DNA from: Niveispirillum cyanobacteriorum
GTDB lineage: Bacteria; Pseudomonadota; Alphaproteobacteria; Azospirillales; Azospirillaceae
NCBI RefSeq assembly: GCF_002868735.1
Contig: NZ_CP025611.1
Location: forward strand, 2,288,501-2,352,500
Direction of reading: 5' to 3'
DNA length: 64,000 nucleotides
The position numbers were made by a program, and so were the translations under genes. Every line of letters starts with the position of its first letter. Position 1 is the first letter of the stretch. Shown here piece after piece: positions 42,926 to 51,345 of this stretch. A model generated the notes under the pieces. That model saw only the letters and a program-made list of their open reading frames with translations, had not been told where the DNA came from and ran no database searches.

Positions 42926-43147
42926 TCATTCCTTTTGGACAGGCGGGGCGGCCAGCACATAGGCCACGATGGCGTTGGCATGACCATGCCCCATGCCGTG
43001 GTCAGCCTTCAGCATGGCGACCAGTTCCATATGTTTGGCGGGCAGACGCTGTTTGACCAGTTCCAGCCACTCCCCGATGGGGCGGCCATATTTCTTCTCG
43101 ATCGACGGAAAATAGGATGCGGGGCCCTTCACCGGTTCGTCAGCCAT
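42926..43147 (-). CDS. DUF4287 family protein
   Basis: A 73-residue protein with the DUF4287 pattern: 'PASYFPSIEKKYGRPIGEWL' then 'MELVAMLKADHGMGHGHANA', a short helical domain with His residues near the C-terminus. The function is unknown; in some proteins this domain is fused to transport-like domains of the YdhG/DUF1801 group. Monocistronic, divergent from the processing protease gene. Confidence 0.85.
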   Translation of the reverse strand: MADEPVKGPASYFPSIEKKYGRPIGEWLELVKQRLPAKHMELVAMLKADHGMGHGHANAIVAYVLAAPPVQKE

Positions 43148-43367
43148 CGTCCCACCCAGCTATTGCGTTTCAGGTCGATACAACCCATGCGCCAGGAAGT
43201 GGGTGCTGTAAACAGCCGACAGGGGTGATTATGAGGCCGACGTCCCGGATTCCGGGGTGGAACTAGCCTTTTGGGATATGCACGGCCTTTACGCCCCCCC
43301 TTGGCTGCGGCACTCTGTCCATAGGGAAGCATCGCCATTGAGACGATGCCCATCGGGGGAAACGCGC

Positions 43368-44921
43368 ATGGCATCACGGCTTGGCTCGATGCTGCTGGTC
43401 CTGGGTCTTCTGGGTGGTGCTGTCACCGCGCAGGCCGAACAGCAGATATTGCCCGCCGCCGCCAACCTGACCGCCGAACAGCTTTTCTCTGTCGCCTTCC
43501 GCCCCATCATCGACAATGCCCTGAAACAGCCCAACATGCCGGCCCTGCTGGGTGATGGGCTGCGCCGTGTGGCGGCACAGGACCGGACGTTGGGCATTGT
43601 ATCTGTGCCGGGCCATCTGCTGCTGACGCGCGAGGGGGTGGAACTGGCGCGCGTGGTGCTGCCGTCCGACATGATCCCCGAACGCTGGGCCAATGCGACG
43701 GCGGAAATGCTGCGCGCCATTGCCGCCGCCTCCCCCGCCATCGCCGCCAAGGACCGGGAGCAGGTCTGGCGCGACATGTTCGACGGCATGATGACCGATC
43801 TGGACCCCTATTCCCGCTATGCCGAGCCCAACCGGGCGCAGGGGGAGCGCACCCAGCGCGAGGGGTATGACGGGATCGGCGTCGGGATCCGCAGCGTCGA
43901 TGGCTTTTACGAGATTTCCGACATGGTGCCCGACGGCCCGGCAGCGGCAGCCGGGGTGAAGGTCGGCGACCGGATATTCGAGGTGGCGGGCACCCGTACC
44001 CTTGGCCTGCCCTATGAAAGGCTTTCAGCCCTGATCCAGGGGCCGGAGGGCAGCTGGGTGGAAATGAAACTGGGCCCCAGCGAACAGCGCCCGCGTAATG
44101 TCACCATCCGCCGCCGGCATCTGGTGCCCAACACGGTTCAGGCCGCCATCAATGATGGCGTCGTGACCGTGCGGGTCGAGCGGTTCAACAATGCCACCCA
44201 GGATAATGTGCGTCAGGCCATCCAGCGCTATCTGGACCGGGGGCCGGTGCGCGGCGTGGTCATGGATCTGCGCGGCAATCCCGGCGGGGTGATGGTGCAG
44301 GCGGTGGGCGTGGTGAACCTGTTCGTGCCACAGGGCCGCATCATCACCACGCGAGGCCGCAACCCCAGCTCCATCCAGTGGTTTGAGGCGCAGAAGCCGA
44401 CCACCCTGTTTCCCGATCTGCCACTGGTCGTGCTGATCGACGGGCAGACGGCGTCATCGGCGGAGATTGTGGCGGCGGCACTGCAGGATGCGGGCCGCGC
44501 CCTGATCGTCGGCTCCTCCTCCTATGGCAAGGGCAGCGTGCAGCATGTAACGCAGTTGCCCAATGGCGGGGAACTGTTCATCACCTGGAGCCGGATTTAC
44601 GCGCCCAGCGGGTACAGCTTTGACGGCCAAGGCGTGCTGCCCAGCCTCTGCACATCGCAGGCGGGCGTGAATGTGCAGTCCTTGCTAGCCGCCGCCGCGC
44701 AGGGCGACCGGGGTGAACAGGCCACACGGTCGCGTCAGCGGCTGGCGGCCCCCGACGATGCCGAGGCGCTGGCGCAACTGCGCGCCACCTGTCCGCCGAA
44801 GCCCGCCGACAGTGTGGCATCCGCCGCCGTAACGGTATCGCTGGCCCGTGCCCTGGTGGAGGATGTGGGGCTTTACCGCCAAGCCCTCGCATCCCGGCAC
44901 ATCAACGTTGCGGAGAGGTAA
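43368..44921 (+). CDS. S41-family C-terminal processing protease
   Basis: A 517-residue protease. A signal peptide (~1-23, LGSMLLVLGLLGGAVTAQAE) targets it to the periplasm. It has a helical N-terminal region, a PDZ domain (~165-250, 'GIGVGIRSVDGFYEISDMVP'), and an S41 domain with nucleophile Ser in 'DGQTASSAEIVAAAL' and general-base Lys in 'GSSSYGKGSVQHV'. It cleaves C-terminal tails of envelope proteins or takes part in cell-wall enzyme turnover. The ATG at 43368 is chosen for GGGGGA at eight bases and a proper signal peptide. Cys-containing C-terminal ~90 residues are extra. Monocistronic. Confidence 0.9.
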   Translation: MASRLGSMLLVLGLLGGAVTAQAEQQILPAAANLTAEQLFSVAFRPIIDNALKQPNMPALLGDGLRRVAAQDRTLGIVSVPGHLLLTREGVELARVVLPSDMIPERWANATAEMLRAIAAASPAIAAKDREQVWRDMFDGMMTDLDPYSRYAEPNRAQGERTQREGYDGIGVGIRSVDGFYEISDMVPDGPAAAAGVKVGDRIFEVAGTRTLGLPYERLSALIQGPEGSWVEMKLGPSEQRPRNVTIRRRHLVPNTVQAAINDGVVTVRVERFNNATQDNVRQAIQRYLDRGPVRGVVMDLRGNPGGVMVQAVGVVNLFVPQGRIITTRGRNPSSIQWFEAQKPTTLFPDLPLVVLIDGQTASSAEIVAAALQDAGRALIVGSSSYGKGSVQHVTQLPNGGELFITWSRIYAPSGYSFDGQGVLPSLCTSQAGVNVQSLLAAAAQGDRGEQATRSRQRLAAPDDAEALAQLRATCPPKPADSVASAAVTVSLARALVEDVGLYRQALASRHINVAER

Positions 44922-44932
44922 GGTCTTTGTCC

Positions 44933-44960
44933 TTGACAGACGGGGGCGGATGCGTAGATT
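44933..44960 (+). promoter_or_regulatory. Promoter of rpmG
   Basis: TTGACA (44933-44938) and TAGATT (44955-44960) with a 16-bp spacer, followed by a ~95-nt leader able to form GC-rich hairpins (for instance CCGCCGG...CCGGTGG near 44972-44995). Confidence 0.65.
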
Positions 44961-45061
44961 CCGCCGCTGTGCCGCCGGGGGTCTTCCTCCGGTGGACTTG
45001 GTTTATATTCATCGGCCGCGCGTCCTTGCGGTGGCCGCAAGTCAGACGCAGGTAGGGTATC

Positions 45062-45229
45062 ATGGCTAAGCAGAACACCGTGCTGATCAAGCTGGTTAGC
45101 ACCGCGGACACGGGCTACTTCTATGTGAAGAAGAAGAACCCCCGTAAGACGACCGAGAAGCTGGAATTCAACAAGTATGATCCGGTTGCTCGCAAGCACG
45201 TCGCCTTCAAGGAATCCAAGATGAAGTGA
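45062..45229 (+). CDS. rpmG: 50S ribosomal protein L33
   Basis: A 55-residue protein starting [20 protein letters not shown] and ending in a basic tail [11 protein letters not shown], the standard alphaproteobacterial L33, a component of the large ribosomal subunit near the E site. It lacks the four zinc Cys of the other L33 type, so it is the zinc-independent form. It has its own promoter at 44933, a ~95-nt structured leader and a strong terminator at 45281. Confidence 0.97.
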   Translation: MAKQNTVLIKLVSTADTGYFYVKKKNPRKTTEKLEFNKYDPVARKHVAFKESKMK

Positions 45230-45280
45230 TCTCCCGTCTGGGATGATTCTCTTTTGGATCGGGGCCACGGCCCTGACGAA

Positions 45281-45317
45281 GCAAAACCCCCGCTGGTTCG
45301 CCCGGCGGGGGTTTTGC
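45281..45317 (+). terminator. Rho-independent terminator after rpmG
   Basis: GCAAAACCCCCGC pairs perfectly with GCGGGGGTTTTGC, followed by TTTTGGG. Confidence 0.92.
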
Positions 45318-45382
45318 TTTTGGGCATTGGCATTTGAAGCGCGGATCAGGGCCTGTGAGGTATTGATTGAAGCGCCACTCTT

Positions 45383-45501
45383 CGTCATCCCGGCGGAAGC
45401 CGGGACCCAGGGGCACACGAAAGACCTGGACGCAGCTTCGATCATCGCCGCTGAAAGGTTGGTCGCGGGCCCCCTGGGTCCCGGCTTCCACCGGGATGAC
45501 G
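45383..45501. repeat. Dispersed ~120-bp inverted-repeat element, copy 2
   Basis: The left end CGTCATCCCGGCGGAAGCC and the right end GGCTTCCACCGGGATGACG are inverted, with inner CGGGACCCAGGGG/CCCCTGGGTCCCG continuing the stem. The outer arm alone folds as CCCGGC-GGAA-GCCGGG. Flanks CTT...AAG extend the pairing by three bases. Confidence 0.8.
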
Positions 45502-45635
45502 AAGGAAGAGGCGATTTCGGTCAGTGCATATCCGCACTGGCGACGCGTAATCCGCGCGACGGACGCCACCAGGCCCGACTCTACCGCCGCGTTAGTCTTA
45601 GGGATTGTCACGGGATGGCCGAAGCCCCTAATGCA

Positions 45636-45659
45636 AAAGGCCGCCCGGAGGCGGCCTTT
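45636..45659 (-). terminator. Terminator of the tRNA-Gly genes
   Basis: AAAGGCCGCC and GGCGGCCTTT form a perfect 10-bp stem with a 4-nt loop; on the minus strand it is followed by TTGCATT, giving a T run of four across the stem end. Confidence 0.75.
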
Positions 45660-45681
45660 GGTGCATTATCATAGTCTTGTC

Positions 45682-45756
45682 TGGAGCGGGCGAAGGGATT
45701 CGAACCCTCGACCCCAACCTTGGCAAGGTTGTGCTCTACCCCTGAGCTACGCCCGC
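45682..45756 (-). tRNA. tRNA-Gly (GCC), copy 2 of a tandem pair
   Basis: 75 nt with encoded CCA. The acceptor stem GCGGGCG/CGCCCGC, anticodon arm CAACC-TTGCCAA-GGTTG (anticodon GCC) and T-arm with TTCGAAT are all canonical. Identical in the mature sequence to the upstream copy at 45799-45873, and probably cut from the same transcript. Confidence 0.97.
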
Positions 45757-45798
45757 ATTACCAGACAGGCCTGCCTTGCGGCAGTGGGTTATCGGAAC

Positions 45799-45873
45799 TG
45801 GAGCGGGCGAAGGGATTCGAACCCTCGACCCCAACCTTGGCAAGGTTGTGCTCTACCCCTGAGCTACGCCCGC
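45799..45873 (-). tRNA. tRNA-Gly (GCC), copy 1 of a tandem pair
   Basis: Same structure and anticodon as the copy at 45682; the two genes are separated by 42 bp. It is first in the transcript from the promoter at 45918-45945. Confidence 0.97.
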
Positions 45874-45917
45874 CCATTTCCGATGTCCGTCCGGGTCGTC
45901 CCCGGCGGTGAGCGCGG

Positions 45918-45945
45918 AATATAGCCATCAAACTTTGCCATGCAA
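45918..45945 (-). promoter_or_regulatory. Promoter of the tRNA-Gly pair
   Basis: On the minus strand TTGCAT (45945-45940) and TATATT (45923-45918) with a 16-bp spacer, about 45 bp before the first tRNA-Gly. Confidence 0.65.
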
Positions 45946-46112
45946 GGACTTTTTTTCCATGCCTGTACAGTTTTCCGCGAAAGCCCCCCATCCTTGATGC
46001 ATGGCACCTCATCGGGAGGTTTGCCGCCGGGCCATGGCCGCTCTATATAAGCCCATGACGATCCCCGCATCGCGGGGCCATCCATGATCACCCGATCCAG
46101 GAACAAGAACCC

Positions 46113-47033
46113 ATGTTCTCGCCCACGCCTTCGCCCCAGCCAAAGCCCGCCGCCACCGACCTGATCAAGGATGGCAGCGACGCCGGTTTCATGGCCGATG
46201 TCATCGAGGCGTCGCAGGAAGTGCCCGTTATCGTCGATTTCTGGGCCACCTGGTGCGGCCCCTGCAAGACGCTGGGCCCCATTCTGGAAAAGGCCGTTAC
46301 CGCCGCCAAGGGCGCGGTGAAGCTGGTGAAGATTGACACCGACAAGCATCCCGCCGTGGCGGGCCAGTTGCGGGTACAGTCGATCCCCACCGTCTATGCC
46401 TTTTTCCAGGGCCGCCCCGTGGACGGGTTCCAGGGCGCCTTACCGGAAAGCCAGATCAAGGCCTTCATTGAGCGCCTGGTAAAGCTGTCGGGCGGCACCG
46501 GTGCCATCGACATCGCCGCCATCCTGGCCGAGGCCAAAGGCCTGCTGGATGCCGGTGATGCCCAGGGGGCCGCCGCTGTCTATCAGGAAGTGCTGGCCGA
46601 GGAGCCGGAAAATGCCGCCGCTTATGCCGGTGTCATCCGCTGCCTGCTGGCCGTTGGCGAGGCTGACGCCGCCAAGGGCATGATCGCCGACGCCCCCGCT
46701 GTTATCGCCAAGTCCGCCGACCTGGCCGCCGTGAAGTCGCAGATCGAACTGTCCGAACAGGCTGCCAAGGCAGGTCCCCTGGACGATCTGAAGGCTGCTG
46801 TCACCGCCGACCCGGCCAACCATCAGGCGCGTTACGATTACGCAGTGGCGCTCTTCGCTGCCGGCCGTAACGAGGACGCGGTGGAAGCCCTGCTGGAGAT
46901 CGTAAAGCGCGACCGGGAATGGAACGACAAGGCGGCCCGCACCCAGCTTCTGAAGATGTTCGAGGTGCTGGGCCCCATGGACAAGCTGGTCATCCAGGCC
47001 CGCCGTAAACTGTCGTCGCTGCTGTTCGCATGA
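46113..47033 (+). CDS. Thioredoxin-TPR protein (CnoX/YbbN-like)
   Basis: A 306-residue protein. The thioredoxin domain (~15-120) has an intact WCGPC active site (Cys48, Cys51) and cis-Pro in 'VQSIPTVYAFFQG', followed by TPR-like helical repeats (~130-300, with the TPR_20-type 'LLAVGEADAAKGMIADAP' region). This is the chaperedoxin CnoX/YbbN architecture, which protects proteins from oxidation and hands them to GroEL or DnaK. E. coli CnoX lacks a full CxxC, whereas this one has both Cys, so it may also be redox-active. First in an operon with the LON-domain gene (4-bp overlap). Confidence 0.92.
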   Translation: MFSPTPSPQPKPAATDLIKDGSDAGFMADVIEASQEVPVIVDFWATWCGPCKTLGPILEKAVTAAKGAVKLVKIDTDKHPAVAGQLRVQSIPTVYAFFQGRPVDGFQGALPESQIKAFIERLVKLSGGTGAIDIAAILAEAKGLLDAGDAQGAAAVYQEVLAEEPENAAAYAGVIRCLLAVGEADAAKGMIADAPAVIAKSADLAAVKSQIELSEQAAKAGPLDDLKAAVTADPANHQARYDYAVALFAAGRNEDAVEALLEIVKRDREWNDKAARTQLLKMFEVLGPMDKLVIQARRKLSSLLFA

Positions 47034-47695
47034 GCCAGAACCCGTTCGACCTGCCCCATGATCAGTTGCCGGACACCATCCCCGTCTTTCCGTTGACGGG
47101 GGTGCTTCTGCTGCCGCGTGGCAAGCTGCCGCTCAATATCTTTGAGCCGCGCTATCTGAACATGGTGCAGGACGCGCTGGCCTCGAACCGGCTGATCGGC
47201 ATGATCCAGCCGCGTGATGGCGGGATGGGTAACCACCCGCCCCTCTATGATATCGGCTGCGTCGGACGCATCACCAGCTTCAGCGAGACCGAGGATGGCC
47301 GCTTCCTGATTACCCTGACGGGGATTAGCCGGTTCCGCATCGCGGGTGAAGTGCCGACCACGCGCGGATATCGCCGCATCATCGCCGATTGGTCGACCTT
47401 CGCCGCTGACCTGGATGAAGATGCCCCCTGTGATCTGGACCGCGCCAGCCTAGACGGCACGCTGCGTGCCTATTTCAAGCAGCAGGGAATCAGCGCCAAT
47501 TGGGACAGCATCGCCCAGGCGCCGTTGGACCGGCTGATCACGTCGCTGGCCATGATTTGCCCCTTCGATGCACCGGAAAAGCAGGCCCTGCTGGAAAGCC
47601 CGGACCTGAACGCCCGTGCGAAGCTGTTGCTGGCGCTGGTGGAAATGGCCGTCCATCAGGGCGGCGACAATGAAGGTGGCGGCGCCCGCCACTGA
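47030..47695 (+). CDS. LON N-terminal substrate-binding domain protein
   Basis: A 221-residue protein containing only the LON substrate-binding domain ('[20 protein letters not shown]', '[20 protein letters not shown]', '[20 protein letters not shown]') with no ATPase or protease domain. Such stand-alone proteins are common in alphaproteobacteria beside the thioredoxin/TPR gene; they may bind unfolded substrates or modulate proteolysis, but no function is proven. Coupled to the upstream gene by ATGA overlap, with trm112 following after 43 bp. Confidence 0.91.
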   Translation: MSQNPFDLPHDQLPDTIPVFPLTGVLLLPRGKLPLNIFEPRYLNMVQDALASNRLIGMIQPRDGGMGNHPPLYDIGCVGRITSFSETEDGRFLITLTGISRFRIAGEVPTTRGYRRIIADWSTFAADLDEDAPCDLDRASLDGTLRAYFKQQGISANWDSIAQAPLDRLITSLAMICPFDAPEKQALLESPDLNARAKLLLALVEMAVHQGGDNEGGGARH

Positions 47696-47738
47696 TCTTT
47701 TTGACCTTGAGGCTTGCCTCAAACCCGGAGTACCCGCG

Positions 47739-47948
47739 ATGACCGACGCCCCCAATCAGACCGACAGCGCCCGCGTCGATCCGCGCCTGCTGGAGATCCT
47801 GGTCTGCCCGTTGACCAAGGCGCCACTGCGCTATGACGCCGCCGCCCAGGAACTGATCTCTGAGCAGGCCAAGCTGGCCTATCCCATCCGCGACGGCATT
47901 CCCATCATGCTGGTGGATGAGGCGCGGCGCCTGGACGACGCCGTCTGA
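47739..47948 (+). CDS. Trm112 family protein
   Basis: A 69-residue protein matching Trm112/UPF0434: '[20 protein letters not shown]', '[20 protein letters not shown]' and the closing 'DEARRL'. Bacterial members are small proteins thought to stabilise or activate methyltransferases; the zinc Cys are only partly kept (one Cys in VCPLTK), as in many bacterial homologues. GGAG is eight bases before the ATG. It abuts the DUF971 gene directly (stop TGA immediately followed by ATG). Confidence 0.9.
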   Translation: MTDAPNQTDSARVDPRLLEILVCPLTKAPLRYDAAAQELISEQAKLAYPIRDGIPIMLVDEARRLDDAV

Positions 47949-48335
47949 ATGAGCGAGGAACGTTTCGCCAGCGAGGCCGGCGGCAGCAGCCATTGGCCAA
48001 CCGAACTGCGCCTGAACCGGGCGGAACGGGTCCTGTCCGTCAGCTTCGATGATGGCAGCCGCTTCGACCTTCCGGCGGAATTCCTGCGCGTGGAAAGCCC
48101 GTCAGCGGAGGTGCAAGGCCACACGCCGGCGCAAAAACAGTTGGTGACAGGTAAACGCCACGTCGCCATCACCCGCGTCGACCCCGTGGGCAATTACGCC
48201 GTCCGCCTGACCTTTGACGACGGGCATGACAGCGGTATCTATAGCTGGACCCTGCTGCACCGCCTGGGCCGGGACCGTGAAGCGCTATGGCAATCCTATC
48301 TGGATGCGCTGGCCGCCAAGGGGTTGGGGCGGTAA
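47949..48335 (+). CDS. DUF971 family protein (gamma-butyrobetaine hydroxylase N-terminal-like)
   Basis: A 128-residue protein with 'PTELRLNRAERVLSVSFDDG', 'FRVESPSAEVQGHTP'-type segment, and 'GNYAVRLTFDDGHDSGIYSW', the DUF971 fold seen as the N-terminal domain of gamma-butyrobetaine hydroxylase. Stand-alone members are linked to Fe-S/molybdenum cofactor or ApbC-type genes elsewhere, without proven function. It is the last gene of the four-gene thioredoxin/LON/Trm112 operon and ends 12 bp from the convergent glycosidase gene. Confidence 0.92.
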   Translation: MSEERFASEAGGSSHWPTELRLNRAERVLSVSFDDGSRFDLPAEFLRVESPSAEVQGHTPAQKQLVTGKRHVAITRVDPVGNYAVRLTFDDGHDSGIYSWTLLHRLGRDREALWQSYLDALAAKGLGR

Positions 48336-48347
48336 GCCCCCGCCCCC

Positions 48348-51119
48348 CTACACCCCGATCCAGACTTTTGACGCCTGCGCCCGCGCCTTCCGCTCGGCCT
48401 CTTCCACCTGTGGCATCCCGCCATCGGCGGTGGGAAACTCCCGCACGGGTTCACCGGTGCGGTTCATGCGGGCATAATAGGGCACGGCGCGCAGGGTATT
48501 GCCGTCACGCCACGTCCCTTCAATGGCCATGACACCCCCCAGCAGATCACCCCGCCACACCGCAGACAGCGGCGCAGCGCCGATGGGGCCGGCGATTGAC
48601 GGCTGATCGGCGGTTTCGACGGAATAGACCAGGGGGCCATAGCGCAGGGCCACCTGCCCCCGCGTCGCCTCCACCTCCGCCCGCGCCGTCACCCGTTGCA
48701 CCGCCAGGGGAAGCTCAAACGTCACCTTGTCCCCGCGCTTCCATTCCCGTTCAATCACGGCATAGCCATTGCGGTTGGCGGGCGTCACGGGCTTGCCATT
48801 GACGGTCAGCGCCGACAGGCCGCTGATCTCGGGGCTTGCGCTATAGAGCGTGCTGGTCGCCCGGTCGGGCACGCGGACATAGAGGGCGAAGCGGGCCTTG
48901 CGGGCGGGATTGACGGTGACCGCCACGGCCCCGGCCCAGGGGTAATCCGTGTCCTGCACCATCTCCACCTCGGTGCCGGCAACTTTGCCCACATTGATGC
49001 GGCTACCCACGAACAGGTTGAGGTACAGCGCGTCCGCCTGTTTCGCATAGGCCCAGGTGGGCATCATCAGCAGGGTACGGGGGATGTTGCCCACACAGCA
49101 GGGGCAGACATGCCATTTCGCCCGCTCTGTACCTGCTAGCGGGTTGGTGTAGCAGAAGCTTTTCCCCTCCAGATCCACGCCGCCCAGCAGGGCATTATAC
49201 ATCGTCTCCTCATAGAGATCGGCATAGCGGGCATCGTGATAGGCCAGGTTCATTTTGTACTGAAAGAAGACCAGCCCGCAGGAAGAACAGCTTTCGCAAT
49301 AGGCATCGTGGCGCATGCCGTAATCGGCGCCGAACCCTTCCGCCGTATCGCCGCTGCCGACCCCGCCCGTGACGTAGTATTTGCGGTTGACCATATTGTC
49401 CCAGAGCGAGGCGACAGCACTCTGATAGTCCACGTCACCCGTCTCTGCCGCGATATCGGCCATCCCGGAATAGAAGTAGACGGCGCGGACGGCATGGCCC
49501 ACGGCCTCATACTGTTTCACAGCGGGCAGGTGGCTCTGGTCATAGCGGGCACCGCCCCGGCGCTGATCGGTCAGGAAGCGGGCCAGCGCCACATAGGCAT
49601 CGCCGCGTCCCCCGCCCTCCACATCGTTAACAAAGCGACCGAACCGGACCAGCGCCTGTTCCATCTGCTGGTGCCCGTCATACCAGGGCTTCTTGTCCGG
49701 CCCGATATTGGCCACCCAGCAATCTGACAGCTTTTTGGCCGCATCATACAGGCGGCGGTCGCGCCCACCGGTCAGGGTGTAATGGTTGATGGCCGATTCG
49801 ATGAAGTACCCCGCGACATAGCCTTCATGGTCGGCACGGTTGCGCGGCGACCAGCGTTCGGCCCACTTGGCACGATCAGCCAGGGTATAGGCGGTCTGTA
49901 AATACCCGTCCGGTTCCTGTGCCGCCAGGATGATGGGGATCCAGCGTTCTAGGGTGGCGCGCATCTGCGCCTGTGCCGCCAACATGCCCTCATCGCCCTC
50001 TGAATCGACCATTAGGGCCAGACAGATGGACTCCACCGTCTGATGGACCCAGGCGTTGGAGAAGACATAGCCCAGATGGGGACCGTGCGGCTCCCCGCGA
50101 AGGGCCTTGGCGGCCTCCACGAAATTATCGATGCCGCCCTGGCCCGTGGGCAGGTCGGTGCGTTCGCAATAGGCGATGCAGTGCGGGATCCAGTTGACGA
50201 TCAGGGAACGCGCCCGCGCCCGCCAGAACGGGCTGGTCAGGGCATAGGGCGTCGTATAGACGACATCCAGCCGTTTGGCCGGCGGCGGCGGCACGACCCG
50301 AACGCGCAATTCATCAGATGCCACACGCCCAGCGGCGGTGCCGGTCAGGCGCAGCGTGTAATCACCGATCTCAGAAAAGCGGGCCGTGGTCTCCGCTGCC
50401 GTAAGGTCGGCAAAACTCACCTCTCCCGGCCCGCTGACCTTGCTCCAGCGCAGATCATCGCCCGGCCCCCGGCGCAACCAGCCGGCGCGGGCCGCCAGAT
50501 ATGTCGCCCCACCCATGACGACCGTCCGGTCGACCCCCGCCTCCACCGCCGGTGGCAGGCTGGGCACCGGCCCGGCATTGGGCACGCGCCAGCGCCGGAC
50601 GCCCACGGCCTTGCGCGCCTCCCCCTCAATCTCCAGACGCAGACGGTCGGTTCGCACAGGCGCGAAACTGTGAATGTTGAACCGGTCCGGCTCCCGGCCC
50701 AGGGCAGCCGGTGCCACCACCGGCACGAACCGGTCCTTGTCCCAGTAGAGCAGCCGCGCCGTGCGAGGCGGTGTATTCCCGCCCCAGTAAATCTCCACCC
50801 GGTCCGTGGTGACCGGTTCCGCCCAGGTCAGGTCGATCCAATGCGGTTCCGGCCCGGTTTCCCAGACCTCCCACATGCCGCTGGCCCCGTCCTTTGACCC
50901 CGTGGGGACCGTGGGGCGCAACAGGGCCTCCAGATCGGACACTTCCGACAGACGGCTGCTGCTGGGGATCGCGGCCTGTGCCAGATCGACGGATGCTTCG
51001 GCTGCCTGTACCCGATCCAGCAGGGGCAGCAAGACCGTACCACCCGCCCCCGCCAGAACATGACGGCGTGACACGCCCGGCACTCCCCGGTTCGGTTGTC
51101 CGGACTGTTCCTTTGCCAT
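48348..51119 (-). CDS. GH127-type beta-L-arabinofuranosidase-like protein, Tat-exported
   Basis: A 923-residue protein. A twin-arginine signal (SRRHVLAGAGGTVLLPLL, ~17-34) is followed by a discoidin-like carbohydrate-binding region (~75-180, 'HWIDLTWAEPVTTDRVEIYW'), a PKD/Ig-like domain (~185-275) and a (alpha/alpha)6 catalytic domain of the GH127/DUF1680 group. The zinc and catalytic residues of GH127 are visible: Glu-x-Cys in 'AYCESCSSCG' and Cys-Cys in 'HVCPCCVGNIPR'. It probably removes terminal L-arabinofuranose or a similar sugar from plant or bacterial glycans. GGGGAGG precedes the ATG. An isolated gene with a palindromic operator at 51164. The exact sugar is unproven. Confidence 0.87.
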   Translation of the reverse strand: MAKEQSGQPNRGVPGVSRRHVLAGAGGTVLLPLLDRVQAAEASVDLAQAAIPSSSRLSEVSDLEALLRPTVPTGSKDGASGMWEVWETGPEPHWIDLTWAEPVTTDRVEIYWGGNTPPRTARLLYWDKDRFVPVVAPAALGREPDRFNIHSFAPVRTDRLRLEIEGEARKAVGVRRWRVPNAGPVPSLPPAVEAGVDRTVVMGGATYLAARAGWLRRGPGDDLRWSKVSGPGEVSFADLTAAETTARFSEIGDYTLRLTGTAAGRVASDELRVRVVPPPPAKRLDVVYTTPYALTSPFWRARARSLIVNWIPHCIAYCERTDLPTGQGGIDNFVEAAKALRGEPHGPHLGYVFSNAWVHQTVESICLALMVDSEGDEGMLAAQAQMRATLERWIPIILAAQEPDGYLQTAYTLADRAKWAERWSPRNRADHEGYVAGYFIESAINHYTLTGGRDRRLYDAAKKLSDCWVANIGPDKKPWYDGHQQMEQALVRFGRFVNDVEGGGRGDAYVALARFLTDQRRGGARYDQSHLPAVKQYEAVGHAVRAVYFYSGMADIAAETGDVDYQSAVASLWDNMVNRKYYVTGGVGSGDTAEGFGADYGMRHDAYCESCSSCGLVFFQYKMNLAYHDARYADLYEETMYNALLGGVDLEGKSFCYTNPLAGTERAKWHVCPCCVGNIPRTLLMMPTWAYAKQADALYLNLFVGSRINVGKVAGTEVEMVQDTDYPWAGAVAVTVNPARKARFALYVRVPDRATSTLYSASPEISGLSALTVNGKPVTPANRNGYAVIEREWKRGDKVTFELPLAVQRVTARAEVEATRGQVALRYGPLVYSVETADQPSIAGPIGAAPLSAVWRGDLLGGVMAIEGTWRDGNTLRAVPYYARMNRTGEPVREFPTADGGMPQVEEAERKARAQASKVWIGV

Positions 51120-51163
51120 CGCCGCCTCCCCAGGCTGTTATTGCCCATCACGCTGAACGAACA

Positions 51164-51178
51164 ATTAGTAATACTAAT
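51164..51178. promoter_or_regulatory. ATTAGTA-A-TACTAAT palindrome, candidate operator
   Basis: A perfect 7-bp inverted repeat around a single A, 45 bp upstream of the glycosidase start. Its form matches sites of GntR/LacI-type sugar regulators. No such regulator gene is adjacent. Confidence 0.5.
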
Positions 51179-51292
51179 AAGATGATCAGGGGAGTGTCGC
51201 AAGCACCCTTATGGGAAAGGGGCAGGCGTGCCTTGCGCCCGCCCGTTCTGGACAGCGCCCGCCCCGATGGTTACATGAGAGTTTCCCACAGG

Positions 51293-51311
51293 CGCGGATT
51301 CTAAATCCGCG
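51293..51311 (+). promoter_or_regulatory. Anticodon-arm-like hairpin in the ileS leader
   Basis: CGCGGATT-CTA-AATCCGCG, an 8-bp perfect stem that can also be drawn as a 5-bp stem with the 7-nt loop TTCTAAA, 35 bp upstream of the ileS start codon. It looks like a tRNA anticodon arm, but the other tRNA arms are missing. A regulatory RNA role is speculative. Confidence 0.3.
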
Positions 51312-51345
51312 TCCCGTGCGGGCATTGCCAACGAGATGGTGTCCC

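Larger units (their letters stand above)
45230..45681. other. Intergenic region with terminators and repeat copy 2
   Basis: Between rpmG and the tRNA-Gly genes lie the rpmG terminator (45281-45317), the ~120-bp dispersed inverted repeat (45383-45501) and the tRNA terminator (45636-45659). No protein-coding gene is supported. Confidence 0.6.

Noticed and set aside
45243-45674. A 143-codon frame between rpmG and the tRNA-Gly genes
   Set aside because: It runs through a terminator and the inverted-repeat element; no protein-like features.
51280-51345. Possible suppressor-like tRNA with CTA anticodon before ileS
   Set aside because: Only an anticodon-arm-like hairpin exists; acceptor stem, D-arm and TTCGA T-loop are absent.
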